DNA of 64,000 nt from Bradyrhizobium sp. Tv2a-2 (lineage in GTDB: Bacteria; Pseudomonadota; Alphaproteobacteria; Rhizobiales; Xanthobacteraceae). Shown piece by piece: positions 54,683 through 63,984 of this stretch (position 1 is the stretch's first letter; each line of letters opens with the position of its first letter). The stretch lies in assembly GCF_000472425.1 (NCBI RefSeq), contig NZ_AXAI01000009.1:124182-188181 (forward strand). Reading direction: 5' to 3'. The notes beneath the pieces were generated by a model. It worked only from the letters and a program-made list of their open reading frames with translations, was not told the origin of the DNA and did no database searches. The position numbers and the translations under genes were made by a program.

Positions 54683-56665
54683 ATGGCTCGCACAGAACAA
54701 TCGTTTCACGCCACCATCGCCCATCCCCTCAATCCCCTCAGCGAGGCCGAGGTCGTGCTCGCCGCCGATATCCTGCGGACCGGGAAGAAGCTCGGTCCCG
54801 ACACCCGCTTTGCCCATATCCAGCTCGATGAGCCGGCCAAGTCCGCAGTGCTGGCCTGGCAGCCAGGCGGGAGGCTGCCCCGGCGTGCCGAGGTCACGCT
54901 GTTCGACTGCAAGACCGGCGTCACCCATGTCGCGACCGTCGATCTTACCGCGCGCGAGGTGACCGTCTGGCGGGAGCACTCGACCAAAATCCATCCCTTC
55001 GGCCAGCCGCCGATCCTGATCGAGGAGGTGTTCAAGGTCGGCGACATCGTCAAGGCCGACCCCGGCTGGCGCGGCGCCATGAAGCGGCGGGGCTTGAACG
55101 ATGCCGAGATCGAGCTGGTGCAGGTCGATCCGTTCTCCGCCGGCTATTTCAATCGCGAGGTGGAGAAGGGGCGGCGGCTGGTCAGCGCCGTCTCCTACTG
55201 GCGCAAGGACAACAAGGACAACGGCTATGCCCATCCGATCGAGGGCGTGGTGGCGCTGGTAGACCTGATCGAGAACAGGGTGGTCCAGCTCGTCGATGAG
55301 CCCGAGATCGTGCCGATCCCCAAGCGGCTGCGCAACTACGACCGGGACTCGATCCCGCACACCCGCACCGACGTCAAGCCGCTCGACGTCGTGCAAAAGC
55401 ACGGACCGAGTTTTGCCGTGGACGGCTGGAAGGTGAGCTGGCAGAATTTTTCCTTCCGTGTCGGCTGGACTGCGCGCGAGGGGCTGGTGCTGCACCAGAT
55501 CACCTTCAACGACGGCGGCCGCGAGCGGCCGATCATCTACCGCGCCAGCGTCACCGACATGATCGTGCCTTACGCCGATCCGACCGCGAACCATTTCTGG
55601 AAGAGCGCGTTCGATGCCGGCGAATACGGCCTCGGCAAGCTTGCCAATGCGCTCGAGCTTGGTTGCGACTGCCTGGGCCACATTCATTATTTCGACGTCG
55701 CGGTGGCCGACGATTACGGTAAGCCGGCCATCATGAAGAACGCGATCTGCCTGCATGAGGAGGATTACGGCATCCTCTGGAAGCACTATGAATTCCGCAA
55801 TGAAACTTTCGAGGTCCGTCGCTCGCGACGGCTCGTGATCTCGTTTTTCTCGACCGTCGGCAATTACGATTACGGTTTCTACTGGTATTTCTACCAGGAC
55901 GGTACGATCCAGCTCGAGACCAAGCTGACCGGAATCATCCAGACCGCGGCCGTCGCACCGGGCAAGAGCTATCGCTGGGGCGGCATGGTCGCCGACGGCC
56001 TCGGCGGTCCGACGCATCAGCACCTCTTCAATGCGCGGCTGCACATGATGGTCGATGGCGAACGCAACAGCGTCACCGAGCACGAGTTCAGGCCGCGGCC
56101 GTTCGGGCCCGACAACCCCTATGGCAATGTGTTCGACACCACCTCGACCGTGCTGACACACGAAAAGGATGCGGCGCGCGAGGCCGACGGCCGCACCGGG
56201 CGCTACTGGAAGATCATCAATCCGAACCAGAGAAACAGCGTCGGTGGCCCGACCGGCTACAAGCTGATCGCGCATGTCGCACCGGTGATGCTGGCGCAGG
56301 ACAACTGCTACATGACCACGCGCGGCGGTTTTGCCACCAAGCATGTCTGGGTGACGCGCTACGCACCGGACGAGCGCTACGCCGCCGGCGAATTCCCCAA
56401 CCAGCATGCCGGCGGCGACGGCCTGCCGAAATATGTCGCGCAGGACAGGGACATCGAGAACCAGGACATCGTGGTCTGGCACAGTTTCGGCGCGACGCAT
56501 GTGTGCCGGCCCGAGGATTTCCCGGTCATGCCGGTCGAATATGTCGGCTTTGCCTTGAAGCCGAATGGCTTCTTCGCCGAAAATCCGGCGATGGATTTGC
56601 CGGGCGAGCGCAATAGCGCGAGCCGCGACAACCGTGACAAGGGATCCTGCTGCCAAAGCAGTTGA
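54683..56665 (+). CDS. Copper-containing primary-amine oxidase
   Basis: 660 residues, the usual length for the bacterial enzyme. It oxidises primary amines to aldehyde, ammonia and hydrogen peroxide. The Tyr that becomes the topaquinone cofactor is Y395 in the NYDY motif. The catalytic Asp is about residue 311 (FDAGEYGLG). Copper ligands are H445 and H447 (HQHLF) and a His in GATHVCRPEDFPVMP near 610. No signal peptide is seen, unlike E. coli TynA; this matches cytoplasmic Arthrobacter-type enzymes. It is divergent from an AraC regulator and 31 bp upstream of a TRAP binding-protein gene. The gene ends with a KGSCCQSS tail. Confidence 0.93.
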   Translation: MARTEQSFHATIAHPLNPLSEAEVVLAADILRTGKKLGPDTRFAHIQLDEPAKSAVLAWQPGGRLPRRAEVTLFDCKTGVTHVATVDLTAREVTVWREHSTKIHPFGQPPILIEEVFKVGDIVKADPGWRGAMKRRGLNDAEIELVQVDPFSAGYFNREVEKGRRLVSAVSYWRKDNKDNGYAHPIEGVVALVDLIENRVVQLVDEPEIVPIPKRLRNYDRDSIPHTRTDVKPLDVVQKHGPSFAVDGWKVSWQNFSFRVGWTAREGLVLHQITFNDGGRERPIIYRASVTDMIVPYADPTANHFWKSAFDAGEYGLGKLANALELGCDCLGHIHYFDVAVADDYGKPAIMKNAICLHEEDYGILWKHYEFRNETFEVRRSRRLVISFFSTVGNYDYGFYWYFYQDGTIQLETKLTGIIQTAAVAPGKSYRWGGMVADGLGGPTHQHLFNARLHMMVDGERNSVTEHEFRPRPFGPDNPYGNVFDTTSTVLTHEKDAAREADGRTGRYWKIINPNQRNSVGGPTGYKLIAHVAPVMLAQDNCYMTTRGGFATKHVWVTRYAPDERYAAGEFPNQHAGGDGLPKYVAQDRDIENQDIVVWHSFGATHVCRPEDFPVMPVEYVGFALKPNGFFAENPAMDLPGERNSASRDNRDKGSCCQSS

Positions 56666-56696
56666 GGAAATCGCAAAGCCATCAGGGGAGGTGACC

Positions 56697-57785
56697 ATGA
56701 ACCGCAGGAAGTTCTTCAAGGCTGCAAGTCTCGCCGCGGCGTCCAGCGCACTCAGTGCGCCCGCCATCGCACAGTCCGCACCGACCATTCGCTGGCGCCT
56801 GACGACCTCGTTTCCCAAGACGCTCGATACGCTCTACGGCGCCTGCGACATGTTTGCGAAGGCGGTTGGCGATCTCTCCGAGCAGAAATTCCAGATCAGC
56901 GTGTTCGGTCCCGGCGAGATCGTGCCGGCCTTCCAGGTGTTCGATGCGGTCGCCAACAACACCGTGGAGATGGGCAACAGCGCGTCCTACTACTACATCG
57001 GCAAAGACCTCGCCTTTGCCTTCGGCACGGCCGTGCCGTTCGGGCTCAACACGCGGCAGATGAACGCGTGGCTGGCCTATGGCGGCGGGCTCGACCTGCT
57101 CAACGAGCTGCTGCATGCGCCCTTCGGCATTCGCGCCTTTCCCTTCGGCAACACCACGGCGCAGATGGGGGGCTGGTTTCGCAAGGAGATCAAGACGCTC
57201 GACGATCTCAAGGGCCTGAAATTCCGCGTCGGTGGCGTGGCCGGCCAGGTGCTGAGCCGGCTCGGCGTGGTGCCGCAGCAGATTCCACCCGGCGACATTT
57301 ATCCGGCGCTGGAGAAGGGCACGATCGATGCCGCCGAATGGATCGGTCCCTATGACGACGAGAAGCTCGGCTTCCTGAAGGTCGCGCCTTACTACTATTA
57401 TCCGGGCTGGTGGGAGGGCTGCGCCAACGGCTTTCTCTATATCAACGGTGGCAAATGGGCGGAGCTGCCGAAAGTCTATCAGGACATGGTGGCAATCGCG
57501 GCGGGCCAGGTCGCGGCCGATCTCACCGCCAAATATGACGCTCGCAATGCGCAGGCGATCAAGCGGCTGGTTGCGGCCGGCGCCCAGCTCAGACCGTTCT
57601 CGCCCGAAATCCTCGACGCCGCCTTCAAGGCAACCACCGAGCTGTTTACGGACGTCGCCGCCAACAACGACAAGTTCAAGAAGCTCTACGATTCCATGAC
57701 CGCGTTCCGCAACGAGCAATATCAGTGGGACCAGGTCTGCGAAGCGACCTATGACAACTACATGATCCGCCGCCTGCGCGCCTGA
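56697..57785 (+). CDS. TRAP-type transporter substrate-binding protein (DctP family)
   Basis: 362 residues. A Tat-like signal (MNRRKFFKAASLAAASSALSA) is followed by a DctP fold: RWRLTTSFPKTLDTLYGA near residue 32, DLKGLKFRVGGVAGQVLSRLG near 170, IPPGDIYPALEKGTIDAAEWIGPYDD near 200 and WEGCANGFLYINGGKW near 240. The MGGWFRKEI segment matches binding proteins for 2-keto or hydroxy acids. The membrane components DctQ and DctM are not adjacent, so the binding protein is solitary here and must use subunits encoded elsewhere. GGGGAGG precedes the ATG. The gene is probably co-transcribed with the amine oxidase. Confidence 0.9.
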   Translation: MNRRKFFKAASLAAASSALSAPAIAQSAPTIRWRLTTSFPKTLDTLYGACDMFAKAVGDLSEQKFQISVFGPGEIVPAFQVFDAVANNTVEMGNSASYYYIGKDLAFAFGTAVPFGLNTRQMNAWLAYGGGLDLLNELLHAPFGIRAFPFGNTTAQMGGWFRKEIKTLDDLKGLKFRVGGVAGQVLSRLGVVPQQIPPGDIYPALEKGTIDAAEWIGPYDDEKLGFLKVAPYYYYPGWWEGCANGFLYINGGKWAELPKVYQDMVAIAAGQVAADLTAKYDARNAQAIKRLVAAGAQLRPFSPEILDAAFKATTELFTDVAANNDKFKKLYDSMTAFRNEQYQWDQVCEATYDNYMIRRLRA

Positions 57786-57822
57786 TCCGGGCTGTTGCAG
57801 CTCGTCCGAACGGGAGAGTGAT

Positions 57823-59445
57823 TTGGAGATTCGCACCGGCCGGCCCGTGACGTTGGCGTCGCGGGGGATGGTGACGTCGCCGCATTCGCTTGCCTCCGCC
57901 GCCGGCGTCGATGTGCTGCGCGCGGGCGGCTCGGCCATCGATGCGGCGATTGCGGCAAGCGCCGTGCTCGCGGTGGTCTATCCGCACATGACAGGGCTCG
58001 GAGGTGACGCGTTCTGGCTCATTCACGATGGCCGAAGCGGCAAGGTCAGTTATCTCAATGGCGGCGGCAAGGCGGCAAGCGGCGCGTCGCTGGCCGCGAT
58101 GTCCGGGCGGGGGCTCGCCGAAATTCCACTGCGCGGCGTGGTGCCGGCGACGCTGACCGTGCCTGGTGCGGTCGCGAGCTGGATCGTGGCGCACGAGACG
58201 CATGGGCGGCTGCCGCTGTCGCGCGTACTCGATAGCGCGATCGGCTATGCGGCGGAAGGTTTTCCGGTCACCGCACGTCTTGCGAGCTTTATCGAGATGA
58301 TGCGGGAGGATCTGGCGCGGCAACACGAGGCCGCGGCGATCTTCCTGCCCGAGGGAGCGGTCCCGGCACTGGGAACGACGCTCGGAAATCCCGATCTCGC
58401 CGCGACCTTGCGGGCCATCGCTGGCGAGCGCTGGTCCGGCTTCTATATGGGGGACATCGCCGCCGAAATGGATCGGTTTTCGCAGGCGGCGGGCGGCTTT
58501 TTCCGGCGATCCGATTTTGAGAAGCAGACGGCGAGCTGGGGCGCGCCGCTGGTCGGCCGCTATCGCGATGTTGAAATCTACAACACCCCGCCGCCGACGC
58601 AGGGCTTCACGGTGATCGAGATGCTCAATCTGCTGGAGCCCTATGAGCTCGGCAGCATGGACCTGCTCGGGCCGGATCGGGTGCATCTGATGGTGCAGGC
58701 CAAGCAGATCGCCTATCACGACCGCGACTCCGTGCTCGCCGATCCCACCTTTGTCGATGTGCCGGCCGAACGCCTGATCTCGAACGACTATGCGCGCGAA
58801 CGCGGCCGACTGATCGATCCCGCCCGCGCGCTGCGCTGGGATCAGGTGCCATCTTTCGGCAGCCTCGCCGGCGACACTGTTTATGTCGCCGCGGTCGATC
58901 GCGAAGGCAATGCCGCCTCGCTGATCCAGAGCCTTTACGGCGCGTTCGGTTCCTGCATGGTGGCGGGACGCACGGGCATCGTGCTGCAGAACCGCAGCGC
59001 CTATTTCTCGCTCGATCCTGTCGATCCCAACCGGCTCGAGCCCGGCAAGATCCCGCTGCACACGCTGATCGCCTCGATCGCCAAGCGTGATGATAGGCTA
59101 TGGACCGTGCTCGGCTGCATGGGCGCCGATGGCCAGCCGCAGATTCAGCTGCAGCTTTATTCCGCGATGATCGATGGCCGGCTCGACATTCAGGAAGCGA
59201 TCGAGCTGCCGCGCTTTCTCTCCGGCCGCTTCTCGCTCGGCGAGGCGCGCGATACCCTTCACATGGAAGGACGCTTCCCCGCCGCCACCATCGAGGCACT
59301 GGAGCGGCGTGGCCATATCGTCAGGCGGTGGGAAGCGTGGAACGAGATGGCCGGCCATGCGCACGGCATCACCCGCGACCCACAGAGTGGCACCCTCAGC
59401 GGTGGCGCCGATCCGCGCAGCGACGGGGCGGCGATCGGGTATTGA
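57823..59445 (+). CDS. Gamma-glutamyltransferase family protein
   Basis: 540 residues with a TTG start at 57823 behind GGGAGAG. This is an N-terminal-nucleophile hydrolase family. Characteristic parts are SAAGVDVLRAGGSAIDAAIAA near residue 25, MTGLGGDAFWLIHD near 57, the PPTQGFTVIEMLNLLEPYELG stretch near 252 and the GDTVYVAAVDREGNAASLIQSLYGAFGSCM-type segment near 346. There the Thr of GDTVYV would be the nucleophile after self-cleavage. No signal peptide is seen. The substrate may be a gamma-glutamyl amine or amide; a link to amine catabolism is suggested only by the neighbourhood. Confidence 0.87.
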   Translation: MEIRTGRPVTLASRGMVTSPHSLASAAGVDVLRAGGSAIDAAIAASAVLAVVYPHMTGLGGDAFWLIHDGRSGKVSYLNGGGKAASGASLAAMSGRGLAEIPLRGVVPATLTVPGAVASWIVAHETHGRLPLSRVLDSAIGYAAEGFPVTARLASFIEMMREDLARQHEAAAIFLPEGAVPALGTTLGNPDLAATLRAIAGERWSGFYMGDIAAEMDRFSQAAGGFFRRSDFEKQTASWGAPLVGRYRDVEIYNTPPPTQGFTVIEMLNLLEPYELGSMDLLGPDRVHLMVQAKQIAYHDRDSVLADPTFVDVPAERLISNDYARERGRLIDPARALRWDQVPSFGSLAGDTVYVAAVDREGNAASLIQSLYGAFGSCMVAGRTGIVLQNRSAYFSLDPVDPNRLEPGKIPLHTLIASIAKRDDRLWTVLGCMGADGQPQIQLQLYSAMIDGRLDIQEAIELPRFLSGRFSLGEARDTLHMEGRFPAATIEALERRGHIVRRWEAWNEMAGHAHGITRDPQSGTLSGGADPRSDGAAIGY

Positions 59446-59526
59446 GATTGCTTGCGGTTGATGTCGAGCACGTGCTTTGCCAAGGTGGTGCAAAGCAGGA
59501 CCGACAGCGACGGGAGGCAATCCAGA

Positions 59527-60696
59527 ATGACAAAAATCAGGGTGGGGATGGTCGGCTGCGGCTTTGTCTCCGAGCTGCATATGTACGCGTTCCGCCGTGT
59601 CTACGGCGTCGATGTGGAGGTGAAGGCGGTTGCGGCGCGCGGGGAGCATGTGGTCGAGTTCGCGCGACGGCACCGGATTCCGACCGCCTATCGCAGTTTT
59701 GCTGATCTCATCGCTGATCGCGAGATCGATGTGGTCGACATCTGCACGCCGCCGAACCTGCACACATCCATGATCGTCCGGGCCATGGAGAGCGGCAAGC
59801 ATGTGATCTGCGAAAAGCCGTTTGCAGGCTATTTCGGGCGCGAGGGTGACCAAACGCCGATCGGCAAGCATGTGCCGAAGGCAGTGATGTATCAGCGCGT
59901 GCTGGAGGAGATGGACAAGACTGCAGCGGCGATCAGAAGGACCGGCCGGCTCTTCATGTATGCGGAGGACTGGGTCTACGCGCCGGCAGTGACCAAGATC
60001 GCGGAGATCATCAAGGCGACAAAGGACAAGATCCTGTTCATGAAGGGCGAGGAGAGCCACTCCGGCTCGCATGCAGCCCATGCCGCGCAGTGGGCGATGA
60101 CCGGCGGCGGCTCGCTGATCCGCATGGGCTGCCATCCCCTGTCGGCAGTGCTTTATCTGAAGCAGGTCGAGGCAAAAGCGCGCGGCGAGGCGATCAATGT
60201 TGCCAGCGTCACCTGCGATGTCGGCAATGTCACGGCCTGCCTCAAGCCGGAGGAGCGCGCCTTCATCAAGGCCAATCCGGTCGATGTCGAGGACTGGGGC
60301 GCGCTCAATGTCACCTTCTCCGACGGCACCAAGGCGACGGTGTTCTCCGGCGACATGATCATGGGCGGAGTGCGCAACGTGATCGAGACCTACACCAGCG
60401 GCGGCTCGCTGTTCGCCAATATCACGCCGAATACGCATCTGGTGAGCTACCAGACCAGCGAGGAGAAGCTCGCCGGCGTCTACATCACCGAGAAGGTCGA
60501 CCGCAAGACCGGCTGGCAATATGTCTGCCTGGAGGAGGAATGGACGCGCGGCTATTTGCAGGAAATCCAGGACTTCATGGAATGCGTAGCCACGGGGCGG
60601 CAGCCGCTGTCGGATCTGGCGCTGGCCTATGAGACCATCAAGGTGAACTACGCCGGTTATTGGGCCGCGGAGGACGGGCGCCGGGTGGCGCTCTGA
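59527..60696 (+). CDS. Gfo/Idh/MocA-family oxidoreductase
   Basis: 389 residues. An N-terminal Rossmann fold (VGMVGCGFVSELHMYAFRR) is followed by VVDICTPPNLHTSMIVRAME near residue 78 and the conserved EKPFAGYFG near 98, where Lys is the usual catalytic residue of the family. GGGAGG precedes the ATG at 59527. The family oxidises sugars, inositols or related polyols with NAD(P), and the substrate is not evident. The 3' end overlaps the convergent livM gene by 40 nt. It follows the gamma-glutamyltransferase gene by 81 bp. Confidence 0.9.
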   Translation: MTKIRVGMVGCGFVSELHMYAFRRVYGVDVEVKAVAARGEHVVEFARRHRIPTAYRSFADLIADREIDVVDICTPPNLHTSMIVRAMESGKHVICEKPFAGYFGREGDQTPIGKHVPKAVMYQRVLEEMDKTAAAIRRTGRLFMYAEDWVYAPAVTKIAEIIKATKDKILFMKGEESHSGSHAAHAAQWAMTGGGSLIRMGCHPLSAVLYLKQVEAKARGEAINVASVTCDVGNVTACLKPEERAFIKANPVDVEDWGALNVTFSDGTKATVFSGDMIMGGVRNVIETYTSGGSLFANITPNTHLVSYQTSEEKLAGVYITEKVDRKTGWQYVCLEEEWTRGYLQEIQDFMECVATGRQPLSDLALAYETIKVNYAGYWAAEDGRRVAL

Positions 60697-61676
60697 CGGT
60701 CCAATGTCACCAGCGGCTTTGCAATGGCCCCGCGCCGCCTCATCCCCTGCAAGCTGCCGACGATGCCTTGCGGCATGAAGATGATGCAGAGCACGAGCAG
60801 GATGCCGTAGATGGTGTTGGCGGCGCCGATGTAGTCGGTGCCGAACCAGACCCGCAGGCCTTCGGTCAGCGACAGCGTCAGGAGCGAGCCGACGCTCGGG
60901 CCGAGCAGCGAATAGACTCCGCCCGCGATCGCCGCGAACACGATCTGCAGCGAGACGGCGATGCCTGAGACGGTCTCGGGGTTGAGATACATCACATATT
61001 GGCCGTAGATCGCCCCGCCCACGGCGGTGAGCGCGGCACTGACGATGGTGACGCGCATCTTCTGGCGCATGACGTCGATGCCGACGGCGGCGGCTGCATC
61101 CTCGTCCTCCGAGATCGCCTCCAGCGCCTCGCGGCCGATGCCGCGGTCGATGCTGCGCCATGCCGCGAGCCCGGCGAGCCAGAGCAGGACGGCGATGACG
61201 TAGAAATAGCCTTTCTCCGGAAATTGCAGTGCGTACCAGGAATGGCCGACCGCCTTCTGGGTGAAGCCCAGCGAGCCCCCGGTAATATCGCGCGCCGCGA
61301 CCAGCGAGAGCAGGACGACCTGGCTCAGCGCGAGCGTCACCAGCGCAAAATAGTGCCCAACCACGCGGCGGCGGAAGCAGGGATAGCCGACGACGATCGC
61401 AAGCAGCACGGCGCCCGCAACGCCCAAGGGAATCCCGAGCCACGGCGTCAAGCCATAATAATTCCAGAGCAGCGCCGGCACATAGGCGCCGACGCCAAGG
61501 AATGCGCCATGGCCGAAGGAGACGAAGCCGAAGCGGCCCATCAGGGACCACGCGGTATAGATGAAGGCCCAGATCAGGATCTGGATCACCAGATGCAGGA
61601 AATAGGGTGGCGCGAGAAATGGCAGGGCGATCAGGATCGCGAGGCCGACCGCCCAAAGGACGTGATTGAGGTTCAT
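60657..61676 (-). CDS. livM: Branched-chain amino-acid-type ABC permease LivM
   Basis: 339 residues with about nine membrane helices. Signature segments are SLMGRFGFVSFGHGAFLGVGAYV near residue 44, LQFPEKGYFYVIAVLLWLAGLAAWRS near 150 and the ATPase-contact AISEDEDAAAAVGIDVMRQKM near 188. It forms the membrane pore with LivH. The livG-livF-livH-livM genes overlap or nearly touch, in one operon read leftward. No LivK-type binding protein is in the window; it may lie beyond the right edge. The last 40 bases overlap the Gfo/Idh/MocA gene. Confidence 0.92.
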   Translation of the reverse strand: MNLNHVLWAVGLAILIALPFLAPPYFLHLVIQILIWAFIYTAWSLMGRFGFVSFGHGAFLGVGAYVPALLWNYYGLTPWLGIPLGVAGAVLLAIVVGYPCFRRRVVGHYFALVTLALSQVVLLSLVAARDITGGSLGFTQKAVGHSWYALQFPEKGYFYVIAVLLWLAGLAAWRSIDRGIGREALEAISEDEDAAAAVGIDVMRQKMRVTIVSAALTAVGGAIYGQYVMYLNPETVSGIAVSLQIVFAAIAGGVYSLLGPSVGSLLTLSLTEGLRVWFGTDYIGAANTIYGILLVLCIIFMPQGIVGSLQGMRRRGAIAKPLVTLDRQSATRRPSSAAQ

Positions 61677-62527
61677 GGCGCGAACAGCCCCCGCGGCCGG
61701 ATGAACATCAAGACAATGAAGAAGGTGAAGGCGAACACGTAGGACAGTTCGGTCGAGGAGTAATAGCCGCCGATGGCAATGATCTGGCTGATCACGAAGG
61801 CGGCGATGAAGCCGCCGATCATGTTGCCGAGCCCGCCGAGCACGCAGATCATGAAGATCACGGGACCGAAGGTGTTGCCGATAAAGGGATGCACGTCATA
61901 CTGCAGCGCCAGGAGGCAGGCGGCGAGCCCGGCCAGCGCGCCGCCAATGCCGGAGACCACCAGATAGATGCGGCGCTGGTCGACGCCCATCAGGCCCACG
62001 ATCTCGCGGTCCTGGGAAATGGCGCGGATCGCGGTGCCGATATAAGTGCGCTTGAGGAAGACATAGAGCGCGACCGCGCCGATCAGCGCTACTGCAAAGG
62101 CAATCAGCCGGGCGAAGCTGACATAGATGGTGGCGACTTCCAGAACCGGCAGCCGCACGCCGATATTGCGGAAGTCGGTGCCGAACAGGAGCGTCGCAAA
62201 GCTCTGCAGGAAGAACAGCAGGCCACCGGTCGCGAGCAGCTGGTTGATCGGCGCGGAGTCCAGCACCGGCGCGATGATGAATAGATGAACGAGGATGCCG
62301 AGGGCGGCGATGCCGATGATCGCGATCAGGAAGGCCAGCGGCAGGGGCACGTGATACTGGGCGTAGAGGAAGAAGATCGCATACATGCCGCACATGACGA
62401 TGTCGGCATAGCAGATCCAGACCACGTCGATGACGCCGAAGATCAGGTTCAGCCCCAGCGCAAGCAGCGCCAGCACCCCGCCGAGCAGGATGCCGTTGAT
62501 GATGGCTTCGAGAAGATAGATGTCCAT
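61673..62527 (-). CDS. livH: Branched-chain amino-acid-type ABC permease LivH
   Basis: 284 residues, mostly hydrophobic helices. It starts MDIYLLEAIINGILLGGVLA, which is characteristic, and has the ATPase-contact segment AISQDREIVGLMGVDQRRIY near residue 180. GPVIFMICVLGGLGNMIGG lies near 225. It overlaps livM by 4 nt (ATGA) and is 4 bp after livF. The ligand could be branched-chain amino acids, amides or urea; family similarity alone does not decide. Confidence 0.92.
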   Translation of the reverse strand: MDIYLLEAIINGILLGGVLALLALGLNLIFGVIDVVWICYADIVMCGMYAIFFLYAQYHVPLPLAFLIAIIGIAALGILVHLFIIAPVLDSAPINQLLATGGLLFFLQSFATLLFGTDFRNIGVRLPVLEVATIYVSFARLIAFAVALIGAVALYVFLKRTYIGTAIRAISQDREIVGLMGVDQRRIYLVVSGIGGALAGLAACLLALQYDVHPFIGNTFGPVIFMICVLGGLGNMIGGFIAAFVISQIIAIGGYYSSTELSYVFAFTFFIVLMFIRPRGLFAP

Positions 62528-62531
62528 TCTC

Positions 62532-63245
62532 TTAAAGCCCCATATAGGCTTCGCGGATGAAGCTGTTGCCCTTGAGCTCGGCGGCGGTGCCGGAAAGCTT
62601 GATCGCGCCAACCTCGAGCAGATAGGCGCGATCGACGACGTCCAGCACCTGCTGCACGTTCTGCTCGACGATCAGCACGGTCAGCCCCTCGGCGCGGATC
62701 CGGTGCACGAGCTCGAACACCTGTTGCACCACGATGGGCGCCAGGCCCGCGGACGGCTCGTCCATCAACAGCACCTTGGGCTTCGACATCAGCGCCCGCG
62801 CGATCGCGCACATCTGCTGCTCGCCGCCGGACATGGTGCCGGCGGGCTGGCCGCGGCGCTCCTTCAGGCGGGGGAAGAGCTGATAGACCCAGTCGAGCTG
62901 CTCGGCAAAGCGCGCACGGGCCGAGGGAATGAACGCGCCGATGCGCAGATTCTCCTCGACCGACAGGCGCGGAAACAGCCGACGATTTTCCGGCACATGC
63001 GCGATGCCCTGTTCGACCACGCGGTGCGCCGGCAGGCCGCCGATCTCGCGACCCTCGATGCTCATGGTTCCGTCCCGCATCGGCAGGATGCCGGAAATCA
63101 CCCGCATCAAGGTGGTCTTGCCGGCGCCGTTCGGGCCGATCACGCCGACCGCTTCGCCGCGTGCCACGTCGAGCGAGACGCCGAACAGCGCCTGGAACGA
63201 GCCGTAGGCAGCGGAGACGGTGGCAAGCGACAGCATCGGCGTCAT
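62532..63245 (-). CDS. livF: Branched-chain amino-acid-type ABC ATPase LivF
   Basis: 237 residues. Walker A is GPNGAGKTT near residue 38, the signature is MSGGEQQMCAIARALM near 139 and Walker B is LLMDEPSAGLAP near 160, with the switch His replaced in VEQNVQQV as usual in this subfamily. The shorter of the two ATPases of the Liv importer. It overlaps livG by 4 nt. Confidence 0.95.
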   Translation of the reverse strand: MTPMLSLATVSAAYGSFQALFGVSLDVARGEAVGVIGPNGAGKTTLMRVISGILPMRDGTMSIEGREIGGLPAHRVVEQGIAHVPENRRLFPRLSVEENLRIGAFIPSARARFAEQLDWVYQLFPRLKERRGQPAGTMSGGEQQMCAIARALMSKPKVLLMDEPSAGLAPIVVQQVFELVHRIRAEGLTVLIVEQNVQQVLDVVDRAYLLEVGAIKLSGTAAELKGNSFIREAYMGL

Positions 63246-63967
63246 GCCTGCGCCTTGCCGAGATAGACTTCGGTGACACGGGGGTCGGCCGCCGCCGCAC
63301 CCGGCTTGCCCTCAAAGATCTTCTCGCCATGGTCGAGCACGATCACACGATCGACCACCCGCATCAGCACGCCCATGATGTGCTCGACCCAGATGATGGT
63401 GATGCCGAGCCGGTTGCGGATGTCGAGAAGCATGTCGGCGGCACGCTCCATCTCGGCGCGGTCGAGCCCGCCGAGGCTTTCATCGGCGAGCAGCAGCTTT
63501 GGTTTTGTGGCAAGCGCCCGCGCAAGCTCGAGCTTTTTCAGCGCTGCGGCGCCGAGCCCCGCGGTCGATGCGGCGGCGTCGGAGGGCAGGCCGACCATGC
63601 CGAGCGCCTCGACGGCGCGGCGTTCGGCATCGAGCCGCGAGATGCGACCGGCCTCGCCATAGAAGGCGGCGAGCGTGACATTTTCCAGCAGCGACAATTT
63701 GCGAAAGGGGCGCGGGATCTGGAAGGTTCGTCCGACGCCTTGATGACAGACGACATGCGCGCTTTCGCCTGCGATCTCGCGGCCGTCGAGCCGTATCGAG
63801 CCGGAGGAGGGCCGCAGATTGCCCGCGATCAGATTGAATGTCGTGCTCTTGCCCGAGCCGTTGGGACCGATCAGGCCAAGGATCTCGCCTGCTCGCACAT
63901 CGAAGGAGACCTGGTTCACCGCCAGGAATCCGCCGAACCGCTTGCTGAGTCCCTCGACCGTCAGCAT
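63242..63967 (-). CDS. livG: Branched-chain amino-acid-type ABC ATPase LivG
   Basis: 241 residues. Walker A is GPNGSGKST near residue 36, a LivG-type segment GVGRTFQIPRPFRKLSLLENV near 80 follows, and Walker B is LLLADESLGGLD near 157, ending in VEHIMGVLM. The signature motif reads GLGAAALKKLELARAL, a degenerate version of the usual LSYGQ(Q)RRLE, which is common in LivG paralogues. It is first in the visible operon livG-livF-livH-livM. A dispersed palindrome starts 17 bp upstream. Confidence 0.94.
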   Translation of the reverse strand: MLTVEGLSKRFGGFLAVNQVSFDVRAGEILGLIGPNGSGKSTTFNLIAGNLRPSSGSIRLDGREIAGESAHVVCHQGVGRTFQIPRPFRKLSLLENVTLAAFYGEAGRISRLDAERRAVEALGMVGLPSDAAASTAGLGAAALKKLELARALATKPKLLLADESLGGLDRAEMERAADMLLDIRNRLGITIIWVEHIMGVLMRVVDRVIVLDHGEKIFEGKPGAAAADPRVTEVYLGKAQA

Positions 63968-63984
63968 CGGGATCTCTTGAAGTG

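Noticed and set aside
59098..61656. 852-codon minus-strand frame over the gamma-glutamyltransferase, Gfo/Idh/MocA and livM genes
   Set aside because: It overlaps three well-supported genes in other frames and shows no domain; an effect of high GC.
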